Source of the DNA: Glossina fuscipes
Lineage: Eukaryota > Arthropoda > Insecta > Diptera > Glossinidae
DNA: 64,000 nucleotides
NCBI RefSeq assembly: GCF_014805625.2
Contig: NW_023998415.1
Span: 35,327,638-35,391,637 of the forward strand
Direction: 5' to 3'
The translations under genes were made by a program, and so were the position numbers. The notes beneath the pieces were generated by a model. That model was not told the DNA's origin. It worked only from the letters and a program-made list of their open reading frames with translations, and made no database searches. Shown here piece after piece: positions 36,441 through 48,398 of the stretch (its first letter is position 1; every line of letters starts with the position of its first letter).

Positions 36441-36575
36441 ACGATATTTTAGGTTGGTGCGGTTGCGTACTGATTGCCGACAGAAAACGTTAGATTTAGA
36501 AACGTTTTCTAAGCTAAAAACACTTGAAGAATCAGTAAAGGTACTGGAGCATCCCAAGTCATATCGTGATGTAGC

Positions 36576-37060
36576 TTGTGGTCTCTTACCTCTATCATCA
36601 AGCCGTGCGCCTTCATCTTCATTGCTAGAACATCAATCTTTGCGTCATATGCACTTGAACTCTCGTTCTCGATTAATATGGAATTCATTGCGGCTAATAT
36701 AAAGATTTTTTCATTTAACTTGCTCGTACGTTCCACCGAACGCACATTAGAGTATTTGCGGTACATTCGTGAAATTGCTGTAGCGCTTAAACCTACAGAT
36801 GTGGTTAGAGCACTGCGTGATTTCAGTTTACCGGCATTTCAATGTTGATTCAGAATATATGACGTCAGCGTCATCATCTAAAAGAACAATCAAGTTCAAT
36901 AATGAACTGTCTGACTTGGGCCTTCTCCAATCTAACTACATTACTAATTGCTATAACAGAGTGCTGGACATAATATTTTTCAATGTATCATTATTATCAA
37001 ATTATCGCCAAATTATAATGCTTCTCAACTGGATTCAACAAGACTAATATGGTTACCCCC
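36576..37060 (+). mobile_element. Jockey-type LINE relic: ORF2 endonuclease
   Basis: Two overlapping frames carry the endonuclease. In 36576-36848 the text INMEFIAANIKIFSFNLLV, then LEYLRYI and LKPTDVVRALRDFSLPAF, matches the second half of Jockey-clade endonucleases. Functional copies there have a G-D-F-N motif before L-P, and here it reads RDFS, so that Gly and Asn are changed. The 36799-37047 frame continues with FNNELSDLGLLQSNYI and NRVLDIIFFN, the next conserved block. A stop separates the two. This is a dead ORF2 leading into the reverse transcriptase at 37.58 kb. Sequence left of about 36660 does not fit the endonuclease and its minus strand looks coil-like, so a rearrangement may lie there. 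Confidence 0.75.
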
Positions 37061-37582
37061 AGGAGAGGGATTCTCGAATATTTCAGAGGGCAAAATTGGT
37101 GGTACTGTTGAGCTCCTCCTGTTCTCATTTTATGATAAGGCTTTTTCAGCTTTTTCGGTAACTAACCCATAAGGCATCAGCGACTATACAAATCATTCAT
37201 CAAGAGTGGATCGACTCTAGATTGCGCTTAATACACTCTTGTAAAGCATAGCTTTAATCGTCTCAATCATTTTACTTATTCAAGATACATTCTCACTGTT
37301 GATCATGTACTGTTTATGAATCCGAAATATTTTTCAAATTTTTAAGCTCTAAGCGAACAGTTACCTCCTTTAATTCGTCGATGACCTCTAAGAGTACTAA
37401 TTTTTCTTAAGTTCCTAAGATTGTGAATCTCTTTTCGAAATTCTTCCAGCTTAACTCTCAACGTAATTGTTACGATCACACAGTTGCCTGCCCGCCGAGA
37501 AAACTCTACTATGATGTCATACATTACTATCTAGGAAGACGATAGTCGTTATAGGCTAAAGCAACTCAACTATAGTAATTGA
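37061..37582 (+). mobile_element. LINE relic: endonuclease to reverse transcriptase linker, heavily decayed
   Basis: It lies between two confident domains of the same element and is about the right length for the linker. No frame stays open for long, and only scattered resemblance is seen. A minus-strand frame at 37342-37524 is a shadow. Confidence 0.5.
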
Positions 37583-38180
37583 CTTTGTGCTGATGGTATC
37601 CCTTTATCTATTCTAAAATCTTGTACTGATTTACTATATGGCATTCGGGCCATATGGCATATAATGTTTTCTCGAAAAACAGGTATGCCGTGTCAAATCA
37701 TTAAGGTTTTCTCCAGCTTTTTAAAAACGGATGCCGTCTACACGGATCTTAGGAAAGCCTTTAATAGAATTAATCATAGGTTACCGATTTTTAAATTGGT
37801 ATCGTTGGGTTGTCCCCTGTTTATTGTAAAATGGATAGGATCATATCTTCAAGATAGATCGTTTAGTATGCTGTTTAAGTTCTTTCAATCAGGTGAGTTT
37901 TCCGTATTGTTCGGCGTTCCTTGAGACCAACCGCTTGAGACCTATCTCATTTGTAATCTTCATTAATGATCTACTACAGGCCATTATTGAGTTGTCGCGC
38001 AGCTTAACAACTGCGCCCGAAATTAAACTGTTCACCCCGTTTAGGGCGCAGTATGATACCAATAACCTCCAATCGGACTGGTTAAATGGTATTCAGTTCA
38101 ATTTTTTAAAAGTAATTTTAGGCAAATGTAAAAAGCTATCGCTCTTAAGAAGAAATCTACTCAAAAGTGAATGAATATAT
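37583..38180 (+). mobile_element. Jockey-type LINE relic: reverse transcriptase
   Basis: The open frame 37583-37924 begins CADGIPLSILKSCTDLLYG, the usual start of the palm in this clade. It continues with VYTDLRKAFNRINHRL, which carries the first catalytic Asp region (expected Y-x-D-F-x-K-A-F-D), then IGSYLQDRS and a final FGVP just before a TGA. Homology resumes in another frame (37893-38174) with RPISFVIFINDLL. The next block, expected F-A-D-D, reads APEIKLFTPF, so the catalytic pair is lost. NLQSDWLNG and KCKKLSLLRRN follow at the expected distances. The enzyme would be inactive. Confidence 0.85.
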
Positions 38181-38705
38181 GTGCAGGTTGATAGCTTTCT
38201 TGATCTTGGGGCAAACTTTATTTTAGTTCACACGTTGGCCTTAGTATTGATAAACCTAGATTTTTACTTGGGTTTATTAAACGACGGTTTCGGAAATTTA
38301 ATGACACACACATTGCGAGGAGATTGAGGGAGTGTGAGATGTGACCTTGGTCATTGCTTCGGTGTGACGTTGAATCATTAGAATCGGTTCAAGAACAAGA
38401 TTTTACTTTCTGGCATGAGACCTCTATGATATAATATTTCCACGATTTAAAAATAATGGTATTATCGTCGCTTATTAAACGCTTCTTAGTAATGATGGTA
38501 AATGATGCTATTGATTCATTGGCCTTGCTAATGGAAGTTATGTTTTTAATGTTCCTATCCGTCCATCGAGGAACTATCGGTATTTAAGACTTACTTAATA
38601 TAGATTTACTTATTTAAAAGCTTGAACGATGTTTTTGTCTAGTTTCGCCAGCAGACTCTGTTCATATCATAAAAAAAAAAAAAAAACAAACAAAAAACGC
38701 TATAT
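38181..38705 (+). mobile_element. LINE relic: C-terminal thumb and 3' end with A-rich tail
   Basis: Across several frames I can read VDSFLDLGANF, then VLINLDFYLGL or GFIKRRFRKFNDTHIARRL, and near 38560 RGTIGI then a LERCFCLV-like segment. The frame at 38629 gives FVSSFASRL-like text. This order matches the region after the reverse transcriptase of Jockey-clade ORF2. An A-rich tract (38670-38697) follows closely and could be the poly-A tail of the insertion. The next 300 bp include a 118-codon frame that I cannot identify and may be 3' untranslated or flanking DNA. Confidence 0.65.
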
Positions 38706-39000
38706 AAGACTCATGCCTTGCCGGCTGTCATACCTAAGTAATTCAATTACTGATTATTCAGGTTTAAAGTCAGTAAAAAATTATATATTCAAATTGAGGT
38801 GCCAAGCTAAGGCTGGTTCTGGTCGACTTGTTTTTTACCCTCACGCTTTTTATCGCTGTTCAGATTTCTTTATTCTCGTGATTTTACTAACATTTATTAT
38901 AGTTACTCTGTCAAATTTTTCGTTGCGAGCGTATAATCTTAGGAACCTTTTTATTTTCATTCTTAAGAATATATATACTGTTTAATTTAGCTGTAATTCA
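38706..39000 (+). other. Unassigned sequence after the LINE tail
   Basis: An open frame runs 38629-38985 across the A-rich tail, with hydrophobic text near its end and no known motif. It is likely a chance frame. Confidence 0.35.
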
Positions 39001-39115
39001 TTCTTTAGCTGAATAAGTACAAGTGGACGCCTCACATTTTCCTAACTGTAACATACATTCGCCCAAACTGAATATACCGTATAACCACAAGTGTTATAGG
39101 ATTAAAAAGAACGCT
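39000..39115 (+). repeat. Family B right-end fragment
   Basis: TACATTCGCCCAAACTGAAT, ATACCGTATAACCACAAGTG and TTATAGGAT match the end of the copy at 44.75 kb (CCGCACAAACTTAATATG, CACCACAAGTGATGGAGG). Confidence 0.4.
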
Positions 39116-39293
39116 TAAGAATTTTTTAATATCAAAATATTGCTTACATCATGTTTAAAATCACTAAAGCTGTCACAAACATTGATTTATGTATGTTGTA
39201 AAATTTTGTAAGCGTCTTATTTTTTTTGAATTTGGAAAAAAAAAAGAAAAAACAACCAAACACTTGATTTTGAGAAGTATCTCATGTTGTTTT

Positions 39294-39339
<46 letters not shown>

Positions 39340-39519
39340 GAGAAAACATTCTCCATCAGTTTTTCAAGAGATTTATGGGTTCAAACTTTCAAAGTAACGA
39401 AGTACAAAATAAAGGAAAATAAATGTTTGGTGTTTCCACATTTTTATAACTGTTAAATTGTTGAGCAAAAATTTAGGAAATTTATAATCAGATAGACAGG
39501 CAGCTTCTCTTTCAATCTT

Positions 39520-39550
<31 letters not shown>

Positions 39551-41880
39551 CTCTCTCTTTGAATGAAATTTGTTGATGATATTCATTGGAGGAAAGGTAC
39601 AAGAAACAAATCTTTGTTTGCCTACGCATACATACAAATGTATTAATGAGTAGGTATCTACGACGATCTAAAGAGAACTGAATGAACATAGCGAAATATA
39701 TTGAATAGAATAGAAGATGAATATGTTTGTTACTTGGCAAGCAATTGCAAAAAAAAAAAAAAACGAGCTAAAGAAGTTAAAGAACTATCTATTGCATGGC
39801 TTAGATGTACGGGCCTTTACGTTCTTCATTGTTAATTCAATAAAGTGTACCTTTGCACCCATTAGGTTAATCAAAAAGAAAAAAAAAGAGAAAATTTTTT
39901 TTTCGTTGAGAGAGAAAAAAAGACACCAGGAATATCATCATCTTTTCATGGAGAACTTACAATGACAAGTATGTTCAAGGTTTAGACATAAATGTTCCCT
40001 CAAAATCAATCAATATTTCAATCACAATACTATGCCTTACAGTTATTTATATGGAAATTTTTACATTACTGTTAAATATATACACAATCAGATCTATGCA
40101 GTGCAGGTGAGCAGTCTTGATGTATATATTGTGCTACCAGTTACATATAAGACGATATCTACGCTTCAATAAGTATAGAGGTTCATTTAAACATGTGTTT
40201 TGAGTGTCTGGTTTCTCATCGAACAAACACAGTCAGTCATTTCAACTAAATGGAAAAGTTTTCTTTAAAAAAAAATACAAACAAAGCAATAATCACATGG
40301 AATTTAATTACAATGAGTTTAAAGAACTTTTAGGCGTACCATTTTTTTTTTTTTTTTTTTTCAACTGCAACAATTTACTTAACTATGTTATATGAGTACA
40401 TCATCAAAACTGGCCAGTCCTGTTGCCAATGTTGAGAAATTATTGAAAATAAATAAAAATTTTCGATGCTTTCCCAATCAGTGTCACAACGTCCAGGTGG
40501 ATTATGCAACGGACAGAACTAACAGAACTACGAAATAGATGCGGACTAACAGTAGTAGTAAATAGATGAGAACAAAATTTAATTAGTATTCGTAAACTAT
40601 TTTGGAATTATATAAGCAAAAGAATTGTATCGTGACAATCAAGGAAGAAAGTCTACTTTGATGTTTTGCGAAATGACGGGTCTCTCAACTTTCCTTTCCG
40701 TTAACTCTGTTAACTTGTAAATGATTCTGGAGTGAACCTAATATAAGCGATAGTAGGTAAGATTTTTATCACTGGCTTCTTTCTTGATTAGTATGAAATT
40801 CTAACTCAATTTGGTCTCTTGCTCTCCCTTTGGAATCTTGTGAGAAGTAGGCACGGCACATACCCCATATATTTGTAACTAAATATCTCAGATCAAATCT
40901 ATTTAAGGAATCTTCTCCCACATACGAGATTTTTAAAAAACAAGAAGAAAATATATGTAGTCACGATTAAAAAAAGGCACTAGGGAATGCTCGATTTTTG
41001 GTTACCGATTATGGAGGCCATTGACAAATCTACCCAACAAATAATTTGAAATCAATTCAGTTTTATAGACGAAATGTAAAGATCATTGCCGCGATCTCAA
41101 CAGAAAGATGATTCGTCGACAGGCAAATAAATAGCTATGGCTACGCTTATTGTGCAATTGGTGCTCAATAAAAAATATGTATACGTTACGGAGCCTTTAG
41201 TTCAGTTTATCGTTTCCCTACAGTTTATCGTTTATGTTGGCTATAAGCAAGAACGAAAAAATGTAAAAATATTTCAATCAATAGTTTACAAACTTCAAGA
41301 GGCAATCAATTGAAATTTTTCAAAAAAAAGAAAAAAAAAAAAAACCCGGAGAAAATGTAAATTTTACGTAAAAATAGCATAAATCGTCCAGTTACAGCGT
41401 CTTTCACATACAACAACATAGCATTTATTGGGTTATTTATTCCTTCATCATCACTTCGCTTCGCAAGTACAATATTTCTCTACTGAATTTAACTGCAAAA
41501 CAAAAAATCTACGAATTTTGAAATTAAATTTAAAAGAACAAATCAAATTCAAGCAAAAGACCACAAAAAAAAAAAAAAAAAAAACTGCGGGACTTTTGAT
41601 TTCTACTAATCACTGCCTTATAGTGTTTGTTCGAGAAACATGACGACATATCGAATGTATTTTAAATCATATTTTGTACCATTTACAAAAACATGTCACA
41701 AAAAAATTTTGCAAATTCCGCCTTTATGGGGCAATTTTTGTGAATGAAATCTTGATTCGTTTCGCCCGCTAATGGAACCAAACATGACGCAAGTATTAAA
41801 CTAACATACAGTCAAACAGAGAAGATTATATATATAAGTTCCGCGATGCGTTAGAAACTGCAACAACAATAAATAAGTAA
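39116..41880. other. Unassigned AT-rich stretch with simple repeats
   Basis: (TA)n at 39296-39331, (CT)n at 39516-39560, poly-A near 39749-39762, poly-T at about 40342-40361 and A-rich runs near 41326-41344 and 41562-41583. A weak family A-like piece may lie at about 40950-41180. No gene was recognised. Confidence 0.45.
39516..39560. repeat. (CT)n microsatellite
   Basis: CT units with TTT interruptions. The minus-strand frame over it is an Arg/Glu artefact. Confidence 0.9.
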
Positions 41881-42245
41881 GATAATTATTTTCGGGTATG
41901 ATCGAATCTTCTATATCCACCAACTTGTTACTAAGTTAAAATGTACAAATAGTTGTTTTTGCACTTTATGAGTAATGAGCGAAATATCCATTTTTTTTTT
42001 TTTTTTGGTTTTTAAGCACGAGTTGTTCTTACTTCATAGTGTACTGTGGGCGTGTCTATTGATCAATTTAAGACTTTTTCAGTAGCAACTTTCGCGCAAG
42101 AACCAAAGAAGAAAAGAAGTCGATATCTTAATTTTTGCGACAAGAAAAACGTTCATCATAGGCATTGCAGATGGACGACGTAAACATCGTCGATTGATTA
42201 TTTGATGCTGATTAAGAATTTATATACTTTATACGGCTTGTGAGC
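41880..42245 (+). repeat. Family A, partial copy
   Basis: ATTTTCGGGTATGATCGAAT and CTTCTATATCCACCA correspond to the palindromic left end. ATGAGTAATGAGCGAAATAT and TGTGGGCGTGTCTATTGATC correspond to 4803-4870, followed by GCAAGAACC. ATTTATACTTTATAC-like text occurs near 42220. Several internal blocks are missing. Confidence 0.5.
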
Positions 42246-42690
42246 ACACCATCAAAGTGCTGGAAACGTTTGAAGAAAACGAATCCCGCATCTTTTAGTG
42301 CAAAAGATTGTTGCGTCGATTCCTTTTAATGGCAATAAAGATTGTGGCATTAAATATCTGAACTTTAGTAATCTAAGGGCTATTATTGGACAAATTCTAG
42401 ACGGCTCTCGCTTTATTCACAACAGATCCAATATATTAACTGAAATGAAATCTATTGCCATCAACAACATTGTCAGCCTCTATAAACCTATTGGAAGATC
42501 ATACAAGCTATGAAAAAACATTAGGATATGAAACGAATAAAATATAAACGAGAAATTCGCCCTCAGGATATTTGATCTTATCTTAAGTGTCGACCTCGTT
42601 GAGTATGATGGATATTTAAAAAACTTTTTTAGCGACAGTACAAGACGTTCAGTGCAACTAATAATGTTCCAGTTATGTAATTTTCATATC
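42246..42690 (+). other. Unassigned stretch, possible decayed coding relic
   Basis: A 71-codon frame at 42298-42513 and a following segment reading GYLKNFFSDSTRRSVQLI near 42610-42665 have non-random, protein-like text. That piece loosely recalls reverse-transcriptase neighbourhoods (a short SDRT-R type segment), but there are too few landmarks to assign it. Confidence 0.25.
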
Positions 42691-43080
42691 TTTTTATACT
42701 CTACACCATATGTTGTAAATGGACAAACTAAATAAGTGCAGATGTATGCAACGACCAGGAGATCGTGAGACAAACATATTTTTCATTAGACCGATCGATT
42801 CAGAGTCACTTTCTGAATTAGTCTAGGCTTACCCTCTTCGTCCGTCCGTCGTGCTTTCTTGTAATCAACCCACAGGTGACAATTTTCTGAGAAATTTAGT
42901 TGAAATCTGGTATACCGGGAAGTTTTGAATTACATACAAACGCTATATGCGATTCAAATCGGATCACTTTTTCGACCTGTTCTGACTTCTAAGCTCTTAT
43001 TTTGAAAAGTCGTTAGTGTACAACGCTAGGACTATTAGATGCTCTTCTCTCACATGTAACTAACTACTCTTCCTCGTCGT
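42690..43080 (-). repeat. Family B, reverse copy of the right half
   Basis: TACTCTACACCATATGTTGT, then ACCGATCGATTCAGAGTCAC, CGTCCGTCCGTCGTGC and AATCGGATCACTTTTTCGAC are the reverse of the right half of forward copies. It ends with a TGAAAAGTCGTTAG motif also found at 46.68 kb in another reverse copy. Confidence 0.5.
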
Positions 43081-44540
43081 CATCGAATCGTACGTTTTAG
43101 ACGTTACGTGTTGCGAAATGAAAAAGAAAATACTAAAGAAATGTATGATACCACAGCCGATTATATTATGAACATCCATTTCATTATCTTGCATTGCAAA
43201 CTTTTCGTTTCTCGGCAAAAGCAATGATTTTTTTCGAATCGTTCGCAGTCCTCTATCCATTCATTTGCGTATACTTGCGTTCGTTTGGAAATAGACATCT
43301 GTTAGTATATTAGAGAAGTTAAAAATTAGCAAATAAGAGACTGGGATGTAATTAACCACTAAAGATTCGTTTGTTAAGTGGAGTCTTGTCGGAGCGCTTG
43401 AGTTCGAGGTTGAAATTTTAAAGAAAAAAATTTCTTGCAATTTGTGCTTTGTAGAATGTTTGTTTAGAGAGCAAAACTCAATAAAAAACAAAAAAGTGAA
43501 CAAAATGTTATTAGCTAACTTAATCCCTTGCCCCTTGAGAGGGCAAAATGTTGTGGTCTCCGAGAGCTTTAATCTTATGATTGCAGACATGAGTACAAAA
43601 TCATCGCACTATTCATTGTTATTTACTATGCAAATGTATGTACGATTTGAAATTCTAGATTATTAGATAACAGTTTGCTACAATTCCCTGAACATTTCGC
43701 AAATGAAAATTCCAATACATGTCAAATTTGCATTATCGTAAACAGTAGTTAAAATTCACAAAACTCAGCACGTAGCATACCTTAAGGAAATTTCGTAATT
43801 TATAACGGTTTAGTCAATTTGAATGCTAAGGTATTATTTGTTGTTGTTTCGCTTTTAAACATTTTTCAATTTATTCGCTTTTAAAGTACATTTTAATAAA
43901 AGGTTTGAATAGAGTGCTCTTATTTAAGATTACGCACGTACATAAATGAAAGCAAACAGCACGCACGGGTTCGCTTAAACGTAAACTTACACCAATCAAT
44001 TCTATTATGTAAACTTGCATTCAATACGAAATTTAACTACCAACGGGATAAAAGCAAAAAACAAAGCAAACAATGTATCAAATTTTGAAAAAAAAAAAAA
44101 AAAAAAAAAAAAACAAGTAATTTTATTGAAACAAAGGTCAATATCACAATGTATTAACAATAATGTTAACAATAATAGTAATAATAAGAGTAATAATGGT
44201 ACATATATACAATAAAATGGAAACATAAAATGAATACCGTGTAATTATTGGTAAAATATATGAATTTATACGATTTCCTTTCAATATGAAATTTTCTTTT
44301 AACCTCTCGTCCCATGTATCTCCTTAAAGTTGCATCCAAATAAGTATGAGAAAGGATTTCAAGGATTTGCCTCAAGTTTTGTAAACTGTTCTACTGTGCC
44401 ACCTAATATGAAGAACAGTATTTAATAAATACAAGTTGTTTGGATATGTTAAATAGAATAAAATCAGTTAGAATTCCAACTTTTCAATAACTTGGCGACC
44501 ACGGATTACCTTATAGGTGTTGATAAAGCGACATTTCAAA
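43081..44540. other. Unassigned stretch
   Basis: Overlapping frames at 43261-43590 (minus, 109 codons) and 43442-43666 show no known motif. An A-run of about 25 lies at 44089-44113, followed by AATAATGTTAACAATAATAG-type ATT/AAT-rich sequence. Confidence 0.45.
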
Positions 44541-44790
44541 ACAAAATGTTACATGGGAAGTGGTCGAAAAAATTCGCTGATACATATCATTTCAGTGTAT
44601 CAAATTTCAAGAAAACAAGACGTAGGGACAGACAGACAGACAAGTCCAGATCGATTGAGCAAGTGATTGTGAATCTATCTGTATAATAAAAAGCGGGCAT
44701 ATCTCTAGTCCGTCTAGGTGTCGCATACATATATCCGCACAAACTTAATATGTATATCGTTTCACCACAAGTGATGGAGGATATAAAATA
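44540..44790 (+). repeat. Family B right-end copy
   Basis: GGGAAGTGGTCGAAAAAATT, AAGAAAACAAGACGTAGGGA, CAGACAGACAGACAAGTCCA, GATCGATTGAG and AGTGATTGTGAATCTATCTG, then CATATATCCGCACAAACTTA and CCACAAGTGATGGAGGATAT. This is the cleanest example of the family's right end in the window. Confidence 0.6.
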
Positions 44791-45119
44791 TTTGAAAAAT
44801 ATAAAAGTATAAAAAAATGTGAAAATATTGCATTTATTTCGTCATAGAGTAGTTGAGACCTACAGAGGCTCATCCAATTTGGTTGTTTTAGGAAAAATTA
44901 TTTGACCGAATCATTACTCAATAAATAATTTTTGGTAATAAATCAATCAGTTATTAGTTTTAATATATCTTTCTAAAGTAAAAGTCAGTCAGTCATAACC
45001 TACCTTTTACGATTTAATCGGCATGTTTTCAAGCCATTCATTTAGTTGCTCGTATATACGTACCATATAGAGAAATTTAACCAAGTCATATCATAATTTT
45101 TAAACTTCTGTTATCTGAT

Positions 45120-45560
45120 TTTCTTTCCGGCTTTTTCAGATGGTCCTCCTCCTCCTATCTCAATAATAAAAATTCTTTTTAACTCCATCACCTGCGCTGA
45201 ATATCTGGTGGCGTCAGGCGTCCCTTAGGGCACCCAATATGTCCTTTATGTAAATAATCTCTCTTTGGTAATTAACTTCAGTACGATTACAAGGTTTTTT
45301 TTACTCTTCTCATTTAAATTGGAATAGCTTTCTTTAATCTGATTGAGATAAGATTATTACATGTTGCTCTTTTAATTCTATAGCATTGAACTTAAATTAA
45401 TACAAAAAGGAGTATTTTGTCAATCCACATAAATTGAAGAACGTTGGCTCATTCACTGGTGTAGTTGTGTTGTTCGATCGATGACTACGTTTTTATTTAC
45501 ACATGGCCTCGTCTTCAAAAATAAGCCCAGCTCAACACTTTTGAGGGAGCTCCCATTACC
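45120..45560 (+). mobile_element. LINE reverse transcriptase scrap (Jockey-type)
   Basis: The frame at about 45180 reads NSITCAEYLVASGVP, then a stop, GTQYVLYVNNLSLVINFS. This parallels the reverse-transcriptase block S-G-V-P-Q-G-x-x-L-G-P followed by F-I-N-D-L, with the Q codon replaced by TAG and with small losses. Further on, VNPHKLKNVGSFTGVVVLFD and a stop, then LRFYLHM, fit the later segment where functional copies read G-V-L-F-D-x-x-L-x-F. Everything before and after is missing. It is separate from, and more decayed than, the relic at 37.6 kb. Confidence 0.6.
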
Positions 45561-46365
45561 CGTGTGGTGCAAAAAAAAATTATACATAAGTTTCGTAAAA
45601 TCAATATTTTAATTACACCCCTGTTGTTTTCGTCGATATGATCCCTTTTTCATAAGCAATTTTGATCTTTAAGTATTTGCCATCTATATCTTATCTCTCT
45701 TTGCCATCTTTGCCATATCTTCACGTAAGAAACATGGCTTTATGCTAGATGTTTGCTTCTCATTTATGTTAACATATGCTTTTAAGGGGGACTTACCGGC
45801 TTTATTAGGTGAGATGCACTTCCAAGTTCCTAAAAGTTGTTACTTACAAGTTGTTTATGCCGTTGAGAGTATTTCGTAAAAATCGAAATGATAATTATGA
45901 CGGGCCCTTTAAATGCAATCAAACGCATGTGTGTCTTTCCAATGTCGTAGGTAAACTCGCTTTTAGTGTTTAATGCCATGTGTGATTCGCTAATAAAGTT
46001 AATTTTATTATTATTGCCAGTTGTCAAGCTTTTTACAAGGTTACGTAAGTTCGTTGGTTCGATACGCCTAACTCAGATTTGCATTTGGATGATGTCTGGA
46101 TGGCTTTTTCTCTTCTTGCTCTTCTCTCTTATTTTTTTTTTTGCTATTTATTTTCGTCTTTATTATTGTCTTAATATTCAGCATAACATTTATTTTTAAG
46201 GGTTTATTAATAAACCATGTAACTGCATTTCATGTGAAAATATATAAATAAATAAATAAATAAAACATCACATAACAACCTCTTACAAAAACCGAAAAAG
46301 TATAATTCTCATGGCAATCGTTCAAACGGAAATATCCTCCTACAGAGTGTATGCAATAAATTTCA
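45561..46365. other. Unassigned stretch
   Basis: No repeat end or gene recognised. A short (AAAT)n lies at about 46243-46265. Confidence 0.4.
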
Positions 46366-46369
46366 ATTT

Positions 46370-46745
46370 TTGTACCTTACGCCACTCGTTTTACATGGGT
46401 ATATTAAGTTTGTGTGGATGTAGGCAGCTCACTGAAAGACCTGGGATAAATTCAACTTTCATTATACTGAAATGATTCGAAATGACTTTCTCAATCGGTT
46501 CCAGCTTGTCTGTACGTCGGCCCGTCTTGTTTTGGACAGTTCAATCTATAGGCTGCAGTTTTCGACATATTTTGACGAGATTTGGTACACTCATGTGTTT
46601 TGGTTCAAGGACCAATGCTCTTGACAATAGTTTCGACCGAAGTACCTTTCGACCACTCGTATATAAAGCTTCATCTTGAAAAGTCGTTAGCACGATGGCT
46701 CTGCATGACTATAGTGTTTTCACTTGTGTTCTCTCAAAAATCGGA
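46370..46745 (-). repeat. Family B, reverse copy of the right half
   Basis: GTATATTAAGTTTGTGTGGA, then ATTCGAAATGACTTTCTCAA, GTCTGTACGTCGGCCCGTCT and TTGACGAGATTTGGTACACT. It ends with TCATCTTGAAAAGTCGTTAG. The order is that of the copy at 42.7-43.0 kb, with the GTCGTTAG end block shared. Confidence 0.55.
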
Positions 46746-47685
46746 AGCAGAGACTAACGGACAAAGGCATATGTATGAATTTGTTTGTGTATTAAAACGG
46801 AGTTCAGAAAAGAAGCTCATACGTGAAATACAAATGTGCAATAAAGTAAAACTGACTCTCGCATGAGATATTATACAAAATATATTCGATCTGCACTTGA
46901 AATATATTTGTTCAGTAAATTTGTAATTTATCCTTCAAAAGTTTTTGTATCAACCATTATTTGTTATTATTCCATAAATTTATCTGCACCTGTTATTGGC
47001 TACCTGTTCTTACCTGCATTTAGGCGTATTTTTTCTTTTTTGTATTCATCGGTCATCACTATGCATACAGCGGTTGTAAGCGATGATAACAGCAAGGAAC
47101 TTGCTGCTACTGCGTCCATGATACTTGATGCTTGGCGTCCATTTAAAAATTTAAGAAATTCATAAAAAAAAAAAGAAAAAAAGTAAAGGCAGTGTATGCA
47201 TCTATCAGATGAAAAATTAAAATGCGTTAGTTGCACATAGGCGAAGAAATTGCGTCGAAAAAATATTTACTTAAAAAAAAAAAAAAAAATGTTTACTCTC
47301 TCATGCAGAGAGAATAAAGAAAAATTTATGCAAGCAAAAAAAGGACCTCTTCACAGGATGAATAATATGAATGAAATTGATAAGTTTCAAAAACTCAACA
47401 TAACAGTAGAGAAGATATCACAGAAATGTGAGTTATAACGTATGAAATAAATAGATATGAGATTAATAGCGTCTACAGTTTACAATGGAATATGGATATG
47501 CAGAAGCCAACAAAGCTATTGCCGTAAAATTTCACAGATTAGATAAATAAGTAAAAAAATTTGTAAATTTGTAAATTTGTTATTCCTCCCCGCGTTCATA
47601 TGAAAAACGATGAAGATCGTAGATATGAGAAAATTTTTAGGATTTATTTCTTGACTTTGTCTATGAAGTATATGAACGAAGGTAT
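46746..47685. other. Unassigned stretch
   Basis: Short frames only. The overlapping 100-codon plus frame (46863-47165) and 78-codon minus frame (47000-47236) have no known motif. Confidence 0.4.
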
Positions 47686-47689
47686 CAGA

Positions 47690-47795
47690 TCTTAAGTTAA
47701 GGGCTCTCTGAAACTTTCTTCTGGGTGTTGCAAAAGTTTGACAAACTGAATATACCCCTGAATATACTCCGGCGATGGGCGCAAAAAAAAAAAAG
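47690..47795 (+). repeat. Family A right-end fragment
   Basis: GGGCTCTCTGAAACTTTCTT, CTGGGTGTTGCAAAAGTTTG and ACAAACTGAATATACCCCTG match the right end at 5.05 kb. The 132-codon minus frame here is the reverse reading of this repeat plus poly-T runs. Confidence 0.6.
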
Positions 47796-48355
47796 TGAAA
47801 GAAAAATTTTGATAAAATAATTTTCACAAAAAAATTTGCGTAAAGGATGCTTTCGAAATGGATTTTGATGAAAAAAAAAAAAAAAAAATGTTTTCTATTC
47901 AAGTATTGTGACAAGATCCTCTAAAGTTTTTATTTAATGAATTTCTGGATTTCGACCGACTAAAATCTGCCTTTGCGGTGATAGATGTTTTTAAAAGAAT
48001 CTCTTGAATTTTATTCACTCAAATTTGCGTGTTATAGGTAGATGTTAGGATCGTTCCCTTTTGCGGTAGAACTTTTTAAACTCAACGCTTTGATTGCGTA
48101 CAAATTGTATTTAATCGAAAATCTTTGATTGCCGTACAAAAAAGGATCAATCATTTAAGAAAGGCAGTTTCTTGCAAGGAAAAAAAAGTAATACATAATA
48201 CAAAAAAAGAAAAATTTCTTTTATCCTTATTACCAGATGTTTTTTTTATAAAAACATTAATTTAAAAAACCTTAATTACAATATTTTTTTGTTTACTTAT
48301 ATTTGCTGCTTACACTTTCTCTTTCAGTTCTATTCCTTTGAAAAGTTTCTAAAGA

Positions 48356-48398
<43 letters not shown>

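Noticed and set aside
43261..43590. 109-codon minus-strand frame
   Set aside because: No recognisable motif and overlapped by a plus-strand frame. It could be chance.
47516..47914. 132-codon minus-strand frame
   Set aside because: Made of poly-Phe from T runs plus the reverse reading of a family A right end.
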